Positions 17,388 to 24,818 of a stretch of 64,000 nucleotides of DNA are shown here, piece after piece. Below the pieces are notes generated by a model. That model worked only from the letters and a program-made list of their open reading frames with translations, made no database searches and was not told the origin of the DNA. Numbering within the stretch: the stretch's first letter is position 1; every line of letters starts with the position of its first letter. The DNA is from Alteraurantiacibacter hainanensis (GTDB lineage: Bacteria > Pseudomonadota > Alphaproteobacteria > Sphingomonadales > Sphingomonadaceae), in NCBI RefSeq assembly GCF_036321025.1, contig NZ_JAZAPB010000001.1, positions 1 to 64,000 of the forward strand, given 5' to 3'. The position numbers and the translations under genes were made by a program.

Positions 17388-17416
17388 CGGCGAAGTTGAC
17401 AGTGTCAACTTCGCCG
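17388..17416 (-). terminator. strong intrinsic terminator after tsf
   Basis: Perfect 13-base arms, 17388-17400 and 17404-17416 (CGGCGAAGTTGAC and its complement), enclose a three-base loop, and on the minus strand they are followed by GTTTTGC. It lies 32 bases after the tsf stop and separates rpsB-tsf from the pyrH operon. Confidence 0.88.
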
Positions 17417-17447
17417 CCTTGTTTGCGATTCGTTGTGAAAGAGACGA

Positions 17448-18374
17448 TCAGCCGCCGACGGCAGCCGCGACTTCCGCCGCGAAATCGCTTTCTTCCTTCT
17501 CGATGCCTTCGCCCAGCTGGAAGCGGACATAGTCCTTCAGGACGATCTGCGTCCCGGCTTCCTTGCCGGCCTGGGCCACGACGTCGGCGATCGGCGTCTT
17601 GTTGTCGATCACGTAGATCTGGCTCAGCAGCGCGTTTTCCTTGGCGTACTTCTTCACCGCGCCTTCGACCATCTTTTCCTGGACGTTTTCGGGCTTGCCG
17701 CTTTCGGCAGCCTTTTCGGCCGCGACCTTGCGCTCACGCTCGATCACCTCGGGGTCGAGGCTGTCGGCATCGAGCGCCTGCGGGAAGGCAGCGGCGATGT
17801 GCATGGCGAGCTGCTTGCCGAGCGGCTCCAGCACATCGGCACCGGCATCGCTTTCCAGCGCCACGAGGACGCCGATCTTGCCCAGGTTGGGCGCCTGCGC
17901 GTTGTGCATGTAGGGCACGACGATGCCGTTGGCGACATTCACCGTCTGCATGCGGCGCACCTGCTGGTTCTCGCCGATGGTCGCGACGTTGTCGGTCAGC
18001 TTGTCGCCCACGGTGCCGCCGTCGGGATAGGATGCGGCCTTCAGCGCTTCCACGTCGTCGCTGTCCATGCCCAGGGCCACCTGCGTGGTCTTGCGCACGA
18101 AATCCTGGAACTTCTCGTTCTTGGCAACGAAGTCGGTCTCCGAGTTCACTTCGACGGCAGTGCCCTTGGTGCCTTCGACGGCAACGCCGACCAGGCCCTC
18201 TGCCGCGGTGCGGCTGGACTTCTTCTGGGCGGTGGCCAGGCCCTTGGCGCGCAGCGCGTCGATCGCGGCTTCGATATCGCCGTCGGAAGCTTCGAGCGCC
18301 TTCTTGGCGTCCATCATGCCCGCGCCGGTCTTCTCGCGCAGGGCTTTCACGTCGGATGCGGAAAATGCAGCCAT
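17448..18374 (-). CDS. tsf: translation elongation factor Ts
   Basis: A 308-residue guanine nucleotide exchange factor for EF-Tu. The N-terminal UBA-like domain opens with VKALREKTGAGMMDAKKAL, and the conserved core motif SETDFVAKNEKFQDF follows near residues 78-92. Length is normal for alphaproteobacteria. It follows rpsB after about 118 bases, a universal pairing, and ends at the strong terminator at 17388-17416. Confidence 0.98.
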   Translation of the reverse strand: MAAFSASDVKALREKTGAGMMDAKKALEASDGDIEAAIDALRAKGLATAQKKSSRTAAEGLVGVAVEGTKGTAVEVNSETDFVAKNEKFQDFVRKTTQVALGMDSDDVEALKAASYPDGGTVGDKLTDNVATIGENQQVRRMQTVNVANGIVVPYMHNAQAPNLGKIGVLVALESDAGADVLEPLGKQLAMHIAAAFPQALDADSLDPEVIERERKVAAEKAAESGKPENVQEKMVEGAVKKYAKENALLSQIYVIDNKTPIADVVAQAGKEAGTQIVLKDYVRFQLGEGIEKEESDFAAEVAAAVGG

Positions 18375-18402
18375 GTCGGTATTCCTTCAGGTTAGGTCGG
18401 GT

Positions 18403-18478
18403 GCCGGTTCACCAACGGGGGGAATTGGTGAACCGGCCCCTTGTGCTGTGAATGTGACGCGCGGCTTACGTGCCGCGC
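18403..18478. promoter_or_regulatory. two hairpins in the rpsB-tsf gap
   Basis: Arms 18403-18415 and 18425-18437 (GCCGGTTCACCAA and its exact complement) form a 13-bp stem with a nine-base loop; a second 7-bp stem, GCGCGGC/GCCGCGC, uses 18459-18465 and 18472-18478. Neither is followed by a T-run on the minus strand. They may set the relative output of rpsB and tsf by partial termination or by processing. Function is inferred from position only. Confidence 0.5.
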
Positions 18479-18492
18479 ATCGCATGCAAGGA

Positions 18493-19293
18493 TCAGGCGT
18501 CGGCCTTGCTTTCCTCGGCGGGCGCTTCCTCTGCCGGGGTTTCGGCAACGGCGGCCTCTTCCGGGGGAACGTCCATGGCACCGATGTCGGCGCCGGAGTC
18601 CACGACGCCTTCATTCTGGCCGGTGCTGGCGGCCTTGGCCACGGCATCGCAATAGAGGCGCACGGCGCGGCTGGCGTCGTCGTTGCCGGGGATCGGGAAG
18701 GCGATGCCGGTCGGATCGACATTGGTATCGAGCACGCCGATCACCGGGATGCCGAGCACTCCGGCTTCCTTGATGGCGAGGTCTTCCTTGTTGGCGTCGA
18801 TCACGAACATCACGTCAGGGATGCCGCCCATGTCGCGGATGCCGCCGAGCGAAAGCTCAAGCTTGTCGCGCTCGCGCGTCAGCTGCAGGACTTCCTTCTT
18901 GGTCAGCAGATGGGTGTCGCCGGCCAGCTGCTCTTCCAGCGTCTTCAGGCGCTTGATCGACTGGCTGATCGTCTTCCAGTTGGTGAGCATGCCGCCCAGC
19001 CAGCGGTGGTTGACGAAGTGCTGGCCGCACGAACGCGCGGCTTCGGCGATCGGCTCCTGCGCCTGGCGCTTGGTGCCGACGAACAGCACCTTGCCACCTG
19101 CGCGAACGGTGCTGGAAACGAAGTCCAGCGCGCGCGCCATCAGCGGCACGGTCTGCGACAGGTCGATGATGTGAACACCGTTGCGGCTGCCGAAGATGTA
19201 CGGCTTCATCCGCGGGTTCCAGCGGTGGGTCTGGTGGCCGAAGTGTGCGCCGGCCTCGATCAATTGCTGCATGGTGACGGTAGGAGCCGCCAT
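18493..19293 (-). CDS. rpsB: 30S ribosomal protein S2
   Basis: A 266-residue S2 protein that binds the 30S subunit late, with S1. Conserved blocks are MQQLIEAGAHFGHQTHRWNP at the N-terminus and HFVNHRWLGGMLTNWKTI in the middle. The C-terminal 40 residues are acidic and Ala/Glu-rich, an extension frequent in alphaproteobacteria. The frame opens upstream, but the ATG at 19293 is preceded by GGAAAGGA at good spacing and begins MAAPTVTM as in relatives. First gene of rpsB-tsf; divergent from the SOS-box gene at 19592. Confidence 0.97.
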   Translation of the reverse strand: MAAPTVTMQQLIEAGAHFGHQTHRWNPRMKPYIFGSRNGVHIIDLSQTVPLMARALDFVSSTVRAGGKVLFVGTKRQAQEPIAEAARSCGQHFVNHRWLGGMLTNWKTISQSIKRLKTLEEQLAGDTHLLTKKEVLQLTRERDKLELSLGGIRDMGGIPDVMFVIDANKEDLAIKEAGVLGIPVIGVLDTNVDPTGIAFPIPGNDDASRAVRLYCDAVAKAASTGQNEGVVDSGADIGAMDVPPEEAAVAETPAEEAPAEESKADA

Positions 19294-19504
19294 AGATAAT
19301 TCCTTTCCGGTTAAGCCTCTGGAAGACGGGGAACCGGCCTGTTGCGATAACGCGCGAGGCGGCACCGGTATGTCAGTGCCTTCCATGTGGATTTTGCCAT
19401 CGCCAGCGGAAACGGGAATCGTTCCTGCCCTTCAGGCGGTCGCGCCACTAACGGATGTAGGGCGGGAAATCCACCCCAAAAACGCAGAGCGATCCGTAAG
19501 GGCG

Positions 19505-19572
19505 GAACACATCCGGAACAAAAAGCGCTTGACGGACTGGAACGAAAGTGGAACACGGAACGCAACAGGAAC
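19505..19572 (+). promoter_or_regulatory. three tandem SOS (LexA) boxes, GAAC-N7-GAAC
   Basis: Three exact copies of the alphaproteobacterial LexA operator are present at 19505-19519, 19540-19554 and 19558-19572, all in the same orientation. The second falls within the spacer of a possible promoter with -35 TTGACG at 19529-19534, and the third lies just downstream of it, so bound LexA would block transcription of the 66-residue gene at 19592. The consensus is established for Rhodobacter and Caulobacter; three copies in 68 bases is very unlikely by chance. Confidence 0.82.
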
Positions 19573-19591
19573 AAACGCGGAGTTTGAAGAC

Positions 19592-19792
19592 ATGACTGTA
19601 GCGATAGCGATTTCGGTGTTCTTCGGTTTCGTGGCCGCGGCTGCGTTGATCTCCTGCCACGCGTCGATCCGCCGCGGCGTGATCCGCTGGAAAGAGATCC
19701 GTGCGGAACTGGCCGCTATCGATCGCGGTCCCGTGAAGGCGACGGTTCCGCTTCGCCGTCCGAAAGAGGCTTTCGTGCTGCTGGCGGCGTAA
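19592..19792 (+). CDS. small membrane protein under probable SOS control, 66 aa
   Basis: The ATG at 19592 follows a GGAG-containing ribosome binding site. Residues 3-22 are a single hydrophobic span (AIAISVFFGFVAAAALI); the remainder is a basic tail with the block RRGVIRWKEIRAELAA and a final hydrophobic AFVLLAA. By the positive-inside rule the tail should be cytoplasmic. Three LexA boxes stand immediately upstream, so expression should rise with DNA damage. Small single-span SOS proteins in Caulobacter (SidA) and E. coli (SulA is soluble, but TisB is membrane-bound) arrest division or depolarise the membrane; a comparable role here is inference. The last 77 bases overlap the 3' end of pssA on the other strand. 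I recognise no family. Confidence 0.7.
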   Translation: MTVAIAISVFFGFVAAAALISCHASIRRGVIRWKEIRAELAAIDRGPVKATVPLRRPKEAFVLLAA

Positions 19793-20684
19793 CCGCCAGG
19801 TCTGTTTCCTCGGTATTCATTGCGGCACCTGCGGCGCGCCGCTCCCGCTTCACCTTGGCATAGCCGCTGACCGCCCACGCGATCAGCACCATGTAGACCA
19901 CACCGATCAGCACCAGCGTCCACCAGGTCTCGATCAGCAGACCGCCCACCAGCAAGCCCGCCAGCGCAATGAAGATCAGCTTGAAGTCGCCCGACGGACG
20001 CAGCGACTTCCAGCTTGGCGTCGCCATGTTGGAGACCATGAGCAGGGCGACCAGCATGATCCAGGGGCCCACCAGCCAGGCTTCGCGGAAGATCGGCTCA
20101 CCCGTTGCCAGCCACAGATACATCGGCATGAAGGCAAAGCCCGCGCCCATCGGCGCCGGGACGCCGGTGAGATATCCGGCGGACTTGTGAGGCTGATCGT
20201 CGACATCGATCTGCGCGTTGAAGCGGGCAAGTCGCAGCGCACAGCAGATCGCATAGGCCAGCGCAGCCAGCCAGCCGAAGCGCGGCGCATCAACGAGGGC
20301 CCAGAGATAGAGGACCAGCGCGGGGGCGATGCCGAAGCTGGCGGAATCGGACAGGCTGTCGAGCTCGGCACCGAAGCGCGATTGCGCCTTCAGAAGCCGG
20401 GCGATACGTCCGTCCATCGCATCCAGCACGCCTGCCAGTATCATGGCGAACACCGATTGCGGCCACTGCCCGCCAATGGCGAAAAGTATGCTGGTCAGGC
20501 CCGAACAAAGCGCAGCCGCCGTGATCGCGTTGGGCAACACCGCTCGCAGCGACAGACCCGGGCCCGCGCGTGAACGCGTCACGCGCTCGTGTTCGCTCGC
20601 CTTCGGGCCAAGCCATGCGGGCCCCGCAGTGGCAGTTTCGGTATCGTCGAAGTCGTCTTGCTCGTCATCAGGGCTTGTCATCAC
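19716..20684 (-). CDS. pssA: CDP-diacylglycerol-serine O-phosphatidyltransferase
   Basis: A 322-residue membrane enzyme joining serine to CDP-diacylglycerol to give phosphatidylserine. The CDP-alcohol phosphotransferase signature is exact: Asp88, Asp91-Gly92, Ala95-Arg96, Gly105, Asp109 and Asp113 within LDAMDGRIAR and FGAELDSLSD. About eight hydrophobic spans follow. A charged, probably disordered N-terminal extension (1-45) and C-terminal tail are present. It overlaps psd by four bases, so the two enzymes of phosphatidylethanolamine synthesis are made together. Confidence 0.96.
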   Translation of the reverse strand: MMTSPDDEQDDFDDTETATAGPAWLGPKASEHERVTRSRAGPGLSLRAVLPNAITAAALCSGLTSILFAIGGQWPQSVFAMILAGVLDAMDGRIARLLKAQSRFGAELDSLSDSASFGIAPALVLYLWALVDAPRFGWLAALAYAICCALRLARFNAQIDVDDQPHKSAGYLTGVPAPMGAGFAFMPMYLWLATGEPIFREAWLVGPWIMLVALLMVSNMATPSWKSLRPSGDFKLIFIALAGLLVGGLLIETWWTLVLIGVVYMVLIAWAVSGYAKVKRERRAAGAAMNTEETDLAVTPPAARKPLSDGEAEPSPSRDRDR

Positions 20685-21433
20685 TGATTAACACCCTCGA
20701 GAAGCCCCATCGTTCCAATTTCGGCCAGCACCGTCTCTCCCGCAACAACCCTTTGACCCAGCAGGACCTTCGGCTCCGTACCCGCAGGCAGGTAGACATC
20801 CACCCGGCTACCGAAGCGGATCAGGCCCACGCGCTGCCCTGCGGCGACGATGTCACCCGGCTTCACGAAGGGGACGATCCTGCGCGCCACCATTCCGGCG
20901 ATCTGGGTAAAACCGATGCACGTGCCGTCGCCCTGTTCCACCAGGATATGCTGTCGCTCGTTCTCCTCGCTCGCCTTGTCGAGATCGGCGTTCATGAAGG
21001 TGCCGGGAATGTAGACGACCCGCTTCACGGTGCCCGCCACCGGCGCGCGATTGATGTGCACGTCGAACACCGACAGGAAGATCGAGATGCGCGTGACAGG
21101 GACAGCTCCGAGGCCGCGTCCCTCCTGCTCATCGTCGCGTTGCAGTTCGGCGGGCGGAAGGACCTGCGTGATCAGCGAAACCTGGCCATCGGCGGGCGAG
21201 ACTATCAGCCGCTCGCCCTGCGGCACGACTCGCTCCGGATCGCGGAAGAAGGCGAAGACGCCAACCGAAAGGAACAGCAGGGGCCAGCCCAGCAATTCCC
21301 AGTCGAGGATCAGCAGGATGGCCAGCGCGATACCCATGGCGATCATGCCGAACTTGCGGCCTTCCGGATGGATCGTCGGAAGGCTCCACTCCGCATCGCC
21401 GCGACCGCGATTGTCTCTCAGTTCACCAGCCAT
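20681..21433 (-). CDS. psd: phosphatidylserine decarboxylase proenzyme
   Basis: A 250-residue pyruvoyl enzyme making phosphatidylethanolamine. The self-cleavage site that yields the pyruvoyl group is Gly208-Ser209 in LIRFGSRVDVYLP; other family blocks are FFRDPER (62-68), VSPADGQV (78-85) and FLSVFDVHINRAPV (119-132). Two N-terminal membrane spans (about 28-62) anchor it in the inner membrane. This is the shorter form common in alphaproteobacteria. It lies 59 bases after the glyoxylate regulator gene and is coupled to pssA. Confidence 0.95.
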   Translation of the reverse strand: MAGELRDNRGRGDAEWSLPTIHPEGRKFGMIAMGIALAILLILDWELLGWPLLFLSVGVFAFFRDPERVVPQGERLIVSPADGQVSLITQVLPPAELQRDDEQEGRGLGAVPVTRISIFLSVFDVHINRAPVAGTVKRVVYIPGTFMNADLDKASEENERQHILVEQGDGTCIGFTQIAGMVARRIVPFVKPGDIVAAGQRVGLIRFGSRVDVYLPAGTEPKVLLGQRVVAGETVLAEIGTMGLLEGVNQ

Positions 21434-21492
21434 ATCCGGAGTCTATGCGCTCCGATCACGGCGGACAAGCGAAACGGGCCGCTGTCCCCCGC

Positions 21493-22893
21493 CTATTCCG
21501 CAGAGAAGTCGAACGGCATTCCGCTGTCGCGAAACCGGCTGGGTATCAACTCGCGGCCCAGCGGTGGGGCGGATCGCGCGATGCAGCGGGGGCGATGGCA
21601 CAGGCGGCAGGCTACCCCGATCGGCGTCGGTTCGCTGGCCTTCACGGCCTCCCTGTATACGAGCCGGTCGACGTGGTCCGCCGAACAGGCCAGCGCCACT
21701 GCGCGCAGCACGCTGCGTTCGCCGAAGCGCCCTCCCCCGGCGCGCACGGTGCGAGCGATGGAAAGGTATCGCTCTCCATCGGGCAGTTCGATCACCTGCG
21801 CATCCACCACGCCCGGGGCGGAAAAAACCTGGTGGATGTTCCATAGCGGGCATGCCCCGCCGTGCCGCGCCAGCGGAAAGCCCGCGCCGTCCAGCCGCTT
21901 GGAGACATTGCCTGCCCGGTCCACCCGCAGGAAGAAGAACGGCACCCCCTCCTCGCCCGGCCGCTGGAGCGTGGTGAGCCGGTGTGCCGCCTGCTCGAAA
22001 CTCACGGAAAAACGCGCGGCCAGGGCCTCGACATCGTAGCGCAGGTCTTCCGCCGCGGTTCGAAAGGCGCGGTAGGGCATCAGCAGGGCAGCCGCCCAGT
22101 AGGATTGCAGGGCACGGCGCACGAGGCGGGCAGTGTCCTCGCCGGAGAAGCGGCCCTCGGCCAGAAGCGCGTCGATGGCTTCCCCCTGATCCATGATGGC
22201 GAGTTGCAGGGCCGCCTGGAACCGGCGCCCGGAATGGTCGAGCCGTTCGGAAATGTGGACCCGGCGGCGGTGATAGTCGTGCCAGCGCATCCCGCCGCGC
22301 AGCAGGCCATCGTCTGCCAGTCGCAGATCGAGACCATGCTTCTCGGCGATATGGTCCCGCATGGCCTCGAAACTGCCCAGCGTTCGCGCCGCTTCGCCGG
22401 CGCTGTCGTCCAGCGTGGGGAAGCAGTTCCGCCGCGCAGCCAGGAAGGCGCGCGCCTCGGCCACCGGGTCGCTCGCGGACTGGGATGGTTCGCCCAGCCG
22501 CACCTCGCGCCTAGCGGCCAGCGCCAGCTGATCCTCCCCGAATGCCGTGTAGAGACGCAGCAGCGCCTCGGCCATGCCGGGGTAGCTCGTGGCGATGTCC
22601 TCGATATCGAGCGGTTCGATGGCGATATCGGCGAACAGCTGGTCGCGCAGGGCCGACTGGAGGCGGGCAACGGTCTCGTCGGCGTCTCCGTCGGCGAGAT
22701 CGGCCACGTCGATGCGGTAGGTGGTCGCCAGCTTCAGCAGCATTTCCGCCGTCACCGGCCGCTGATTGCGCTCCATCAGCGCGATGTAGCTGGCGGAAAT
22801 GTCCAGATCGGATGCCATGTTCGCCTGGGTCAGCCCCAGTTCGCGGCGCAGTTTCTTGAGGCGCGGCCCCAGGTAAAGTGTCTTTGCGGCCAT
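21493..22893 (-). CDS. RamB/ScfR-like short-chain acyl-CoA-responsive regulator
   Basis: A 466-residue transcription factor with an XRE-type helix-turn-helix at residues 10-65 (LRRELGLTQANMASDLDISASYIALMER read in two parts), a middle domain of the ImmA/IrrE type in which the HExxH zinc motif is not preserved, and a C-terminal Cys-containing domain (CRLCHRPRCIARSAPP) of the DUF2083 kind. This is the architecture of RamB and ScfR, which sense short-chain acyl-CoA state and control acetate and glyoxylate genes. It is divergent from aceA and shares a control region with a perfect inverted repeat, so it very probably regulates aceA and itself. Confidence 0.88.
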   Translation of the reverse strand: MAAKTLYLGPRLKKLRRELGLTQANMASDLDISASYIALMERNQRPVTAEMLLKLATTYRIDVADLADGDADETVARLQSALRDQLFADIAIEPLDIEDIATSYPGMAEALLRLYTAFGEDQLALAARREVRLGEPSQSASDPVAEARAFLAARRNCFPTLDDSAGEAARTLGSFEAMRDHIAEKHGLDLRLADDGLLRGGMRWHDYHRRRVHISERLDHSGRRFQAALQLAIMDQGEAIDALLAEGRFSGEDTARLVRRALQSYWAAALLMPYRAFRTAAEDLRYDVEALAARFSVSFEQAAHRLTTLQRPGEEGVPFFFLRVDRAGNVSKRLDGAGFPLARHGGACPLWNIHQVFSAPGVVDAQVIELPDGERYLSIARTVRAGGGRFGERSVLRAVALACSADHVDRLVYREAVKASEPTPIGVACRLCHRPRCIARSAPPLGRELIPSRFRDSGMPFDFSAE

Positions 22894-22912
22894 CGCCGGT
22901 CCTCGTCGAAGT

Positions 22913-22964
22913 GTCGAACTTTACAACTTTACATGCAAATCCTGTAAAGTTCGACAACATTACA
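22913..22964. promoter_or_regulatory. operator with repeated AACTTTACA half-sites between regulator and aceA
   Basis: GTCGAACTTTACA (22913-22925) and its exact complement (22943-22955) form a perfect 13-bp inverted repeat with 30 bp between arm centres. The core AACTTTACA is repeated directly at 22925-22933, and a copy with one difference, AACATTACA, is at 22956-22964. The core resembles the known RamB site AACTTTGCAAA. It begins 20 bases before the regulator's start codon and ends 75 bases before aceA, so it can serve both. Confidence 0.75.
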
Positions 22965-23039
22965 ACGAATCGCACGAAACTTCCTCGATCAGGTGTCAGA
23001 AGCGCAGGCGAGAAACCCGCTTCCAAGGACCGACTAAAC

Positions 23040-24632
23040 ATGACCTATTTCGAGGAAATCCATCGCCAGTCCGCCATCAAGCACCGCAATGGCGCCACGT
23101 GGAAAGGCATCGACCCCGAATTCGCCGCGCGCCTGCGGATGCAGAACCGCTTCCAGACCGGGCTGGAGATAGCTCGCCACACCGCGAAGGTGATGCGTGC
23201 GGACATGGCTGCCTACGATGCCGACCCCGCTGCCTACACGCAGTCGCTGGGTTGCTGGCACGGGTTCATCGGCCAGCAGAAGATGATTTCCATCAAGAAG
23301 CACTTCGGCACCACCAAGGGCCGTTACCTCTACCTTTCGGGCTGGATGGTCGCCGCACTGCGCAGCGAGTTCGGCCCCCTTCCCGATCAGTCGATGCACG
23401 AGAAGACCAGCGTGCCCGCGCTGATCGAGGAACTGTACACTTTCCTCCGCCAGGCCGATGCCCGCGAACTCGGCGGCCTGTTCCGCCAACTGGACCGGGC
23501 ACGCGAGAGCGGCGACGAGGCCGCTGCCGCGACGGCGCAAAAGGCAATCGACAGCCACGAAACGCACGTCGTGCCGATCATTGCCGACATAGATGCAGGC
23601 TTCGGCAATGCCGAGGCGACCTACCTGCTCGCCCGCAAGATGATCGAGGCCGGTGCCTGCGCGTTGCAGATCGAGAACCAGGTGTCCGACGAGAAGCAGT
23701 GCGGTCACCAGGATGGCAAGGTCACCGTTCCGCACGAGGACTTCCTGCAGAAAATCCGCGCCATTCGGTATGCCTTCATCGAGCTCGGCGTGCCCGATGG
23801 CATCATCGTCGCCCGCACCGACTCGCTGGGTGCAGGCCTTACCAAGCAGATCGCCTACAGCCGTGAGCCCGGCGACCTGGGCGACCAGTACAACCGCTTC
23901 CTCGATTGCGAGCCCGTGGAAGGGGTCGGCCAAAAGGGCGACGTGCTGCTGAACCGCGATGGCCTGCTGGTGCGTCCGAAGCGTCTGCCGTCCAATCTCT
24001 TCCAGTTCCGTTCCGGAAGCGGAGAGGACCGCGTCGTACTAGACTGCATCACCGCCTTGCAGAACGGCGCCGACCTGCTGTGGATCGAGACCGAGAAGCC
24101 TCATGTCGAGCAGATCGCAGGCATGGTGGACCGCATCCGCGAGGTCTGCCCCAACGCCAAGCTGGTCTACAACAATTCGCCCAGCTTCAACTGGACGCTT
24201 AACTTCCGCCAGCAGGTCTATGACGCCTGGGAAGCCGAAGGCCGCGACCTGTCGATGTTCGAGCGGGACCAGCTGATGAGCCAGCACTACGACGACAGCG
24301 ACCTGGCCATCGAGGCAGACGAGAAGATCCGCACCTTCCAGCGCGATGCAGCGAAGCGGGCGGGCGTGTTCCACCACCTGATCACCCTGCCGACCTATCA
24401 CACGGCGGCGCTCAGCACCGACAACCTCGCCAGGCGCTACTTCGGCGAGGAAGGCATGCTTGGCTACGTCAAGCAGGTCCAGCGCGAGGAGATCCGCCAG
24501 GGCATTGCCTGCGTGAAGCACCAGAACATGGCCGGATCCGATATCGGCGATGACCACAAGGAAGCCTTCGCCGGCGAAGCGGCCCTGAAAGCGGGCGGCA
24601 CCAACAACACCATGAACCAGTTTGCGGCCTAG
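23040..24632 (+). CDS. aceA: isocitrate lyase
   Basis: A 530-residue enzyme splitting isocitrate to glyoxylate and succinate, the first step of the glyoxylate shunt. The active-site signature is K219-Q-C221-G-H223, with the nucleophile Cys221; Mg-binding blocks such as PIIADIDAGFGNAEATY precede it. The length fits the longer bacterial subfamily (about 530 residues, as in Pseudomonas) rather than the 430-residue E. coli type. An in-frame upstream extension is non-coding because it crosses the operator. The ATG at 23040 gives MTYFEEI. Followed after 30 bases by the 51-residue gene and glcB. Confidence 0.97.
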   Translation: MTYFEEIHRQSAIKHRNGATWKGIDPEFAARLRMQNRFQTGLEIARHTAKVMRADMAAYDADPAAYTQSLGCWHGFIGQQKMISIKKHFGTTKGRYLYLSGWMVAALRSEFGPLPDQSMHEKTSVPALIEELYTFLRQADARELGGLFRQLDRARESGDEAAAATAQKAIDSHETHVVPIIADIDAGFGNAEATYLLARKMIEAGACALQIENQVSDEKQCGHQDGKVTVPHEDFLQKIRAIRYAFIELGVPDGIIVARTDSLGAGLTKQIAYSREPGDLGDQYNRFLDCEPVEGVGQKGDVLLNRDGLLVRPKRLPSNLFQFRSGSGEDRVVLDCITALQNGADLLWIETEKPHVEQIAGMVDRIREVCPNAKLVYNNSPSFNWTLNFRQQVYDAWEAEGRDLSMFERDQLMSQHYDDSDLAIEADEKIRTFQRDAAKRAGVFHHLITLPTYHTAALSTDNLARRYFGEEGMLGYVKQVQREEIRQGIACVKHQNMAGSDIGDDHKEAFAGEAALKAGGTNNTMNQFAA

Positions 24633-24662
24633 GTCCGCGCAAAGCGAAGAAGGAGAAGTATA

Positions 24663-24818
24663 ATGGCACACCCGACGATAGCCCGCCCGGTCTTCTCGAC
24701 CGAGGATTTCGGCCTCATCCGCAACGCGCTGGCCGTCGCCATCCGCAATGGCGAGGACAATGCAGAGACGCGCAAGCTGGTGAATCTGCACCATCGCATG
24801 GGACGCTTCGGCCGATGA
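24663..24818 (+). CDS. small unrecognised protein between aceA and glcB, 51 aa
   Basis: An ATG with an excellent ribosome binding site (AAGGAGAAGTATA before it) opens a 51-residue frame. The sequence starts MAHPTIARPVFSTEDFGLI and runs through an amphipathic region to a basic end LVNLHHRMGRFGR. Its TGA overlaps the glcB ATG (ATGA at 24815-24818), so the two are translationally coupled and likely made in similar amounts. No membrane span or signal is seen. I recognise no family. The arrangement argues for a real gene working with the glyoxylate shunt, for example as a regulator or partner of one of the enzymes, but that is inference. Confidence 0.72.
   Translation: MAHPTIARPVFSTEDFGLIRNALAVAIRNGEDNAETRKLVNLHHRMGRFGR

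Noticed and set aside
17388..17416. 13-bp palindrome as a regulator binding site
   Set aside because: Its three-base loop, place just after tsf and the following TTTT on the minus strand make it an intrinsic terminator.
22878..23039. Longer N-terminus for isocitrate lyase
   Set aside because: The extra residues are encoded by the operator region and are unlike the family; the ATG at 23040 matches relatives.
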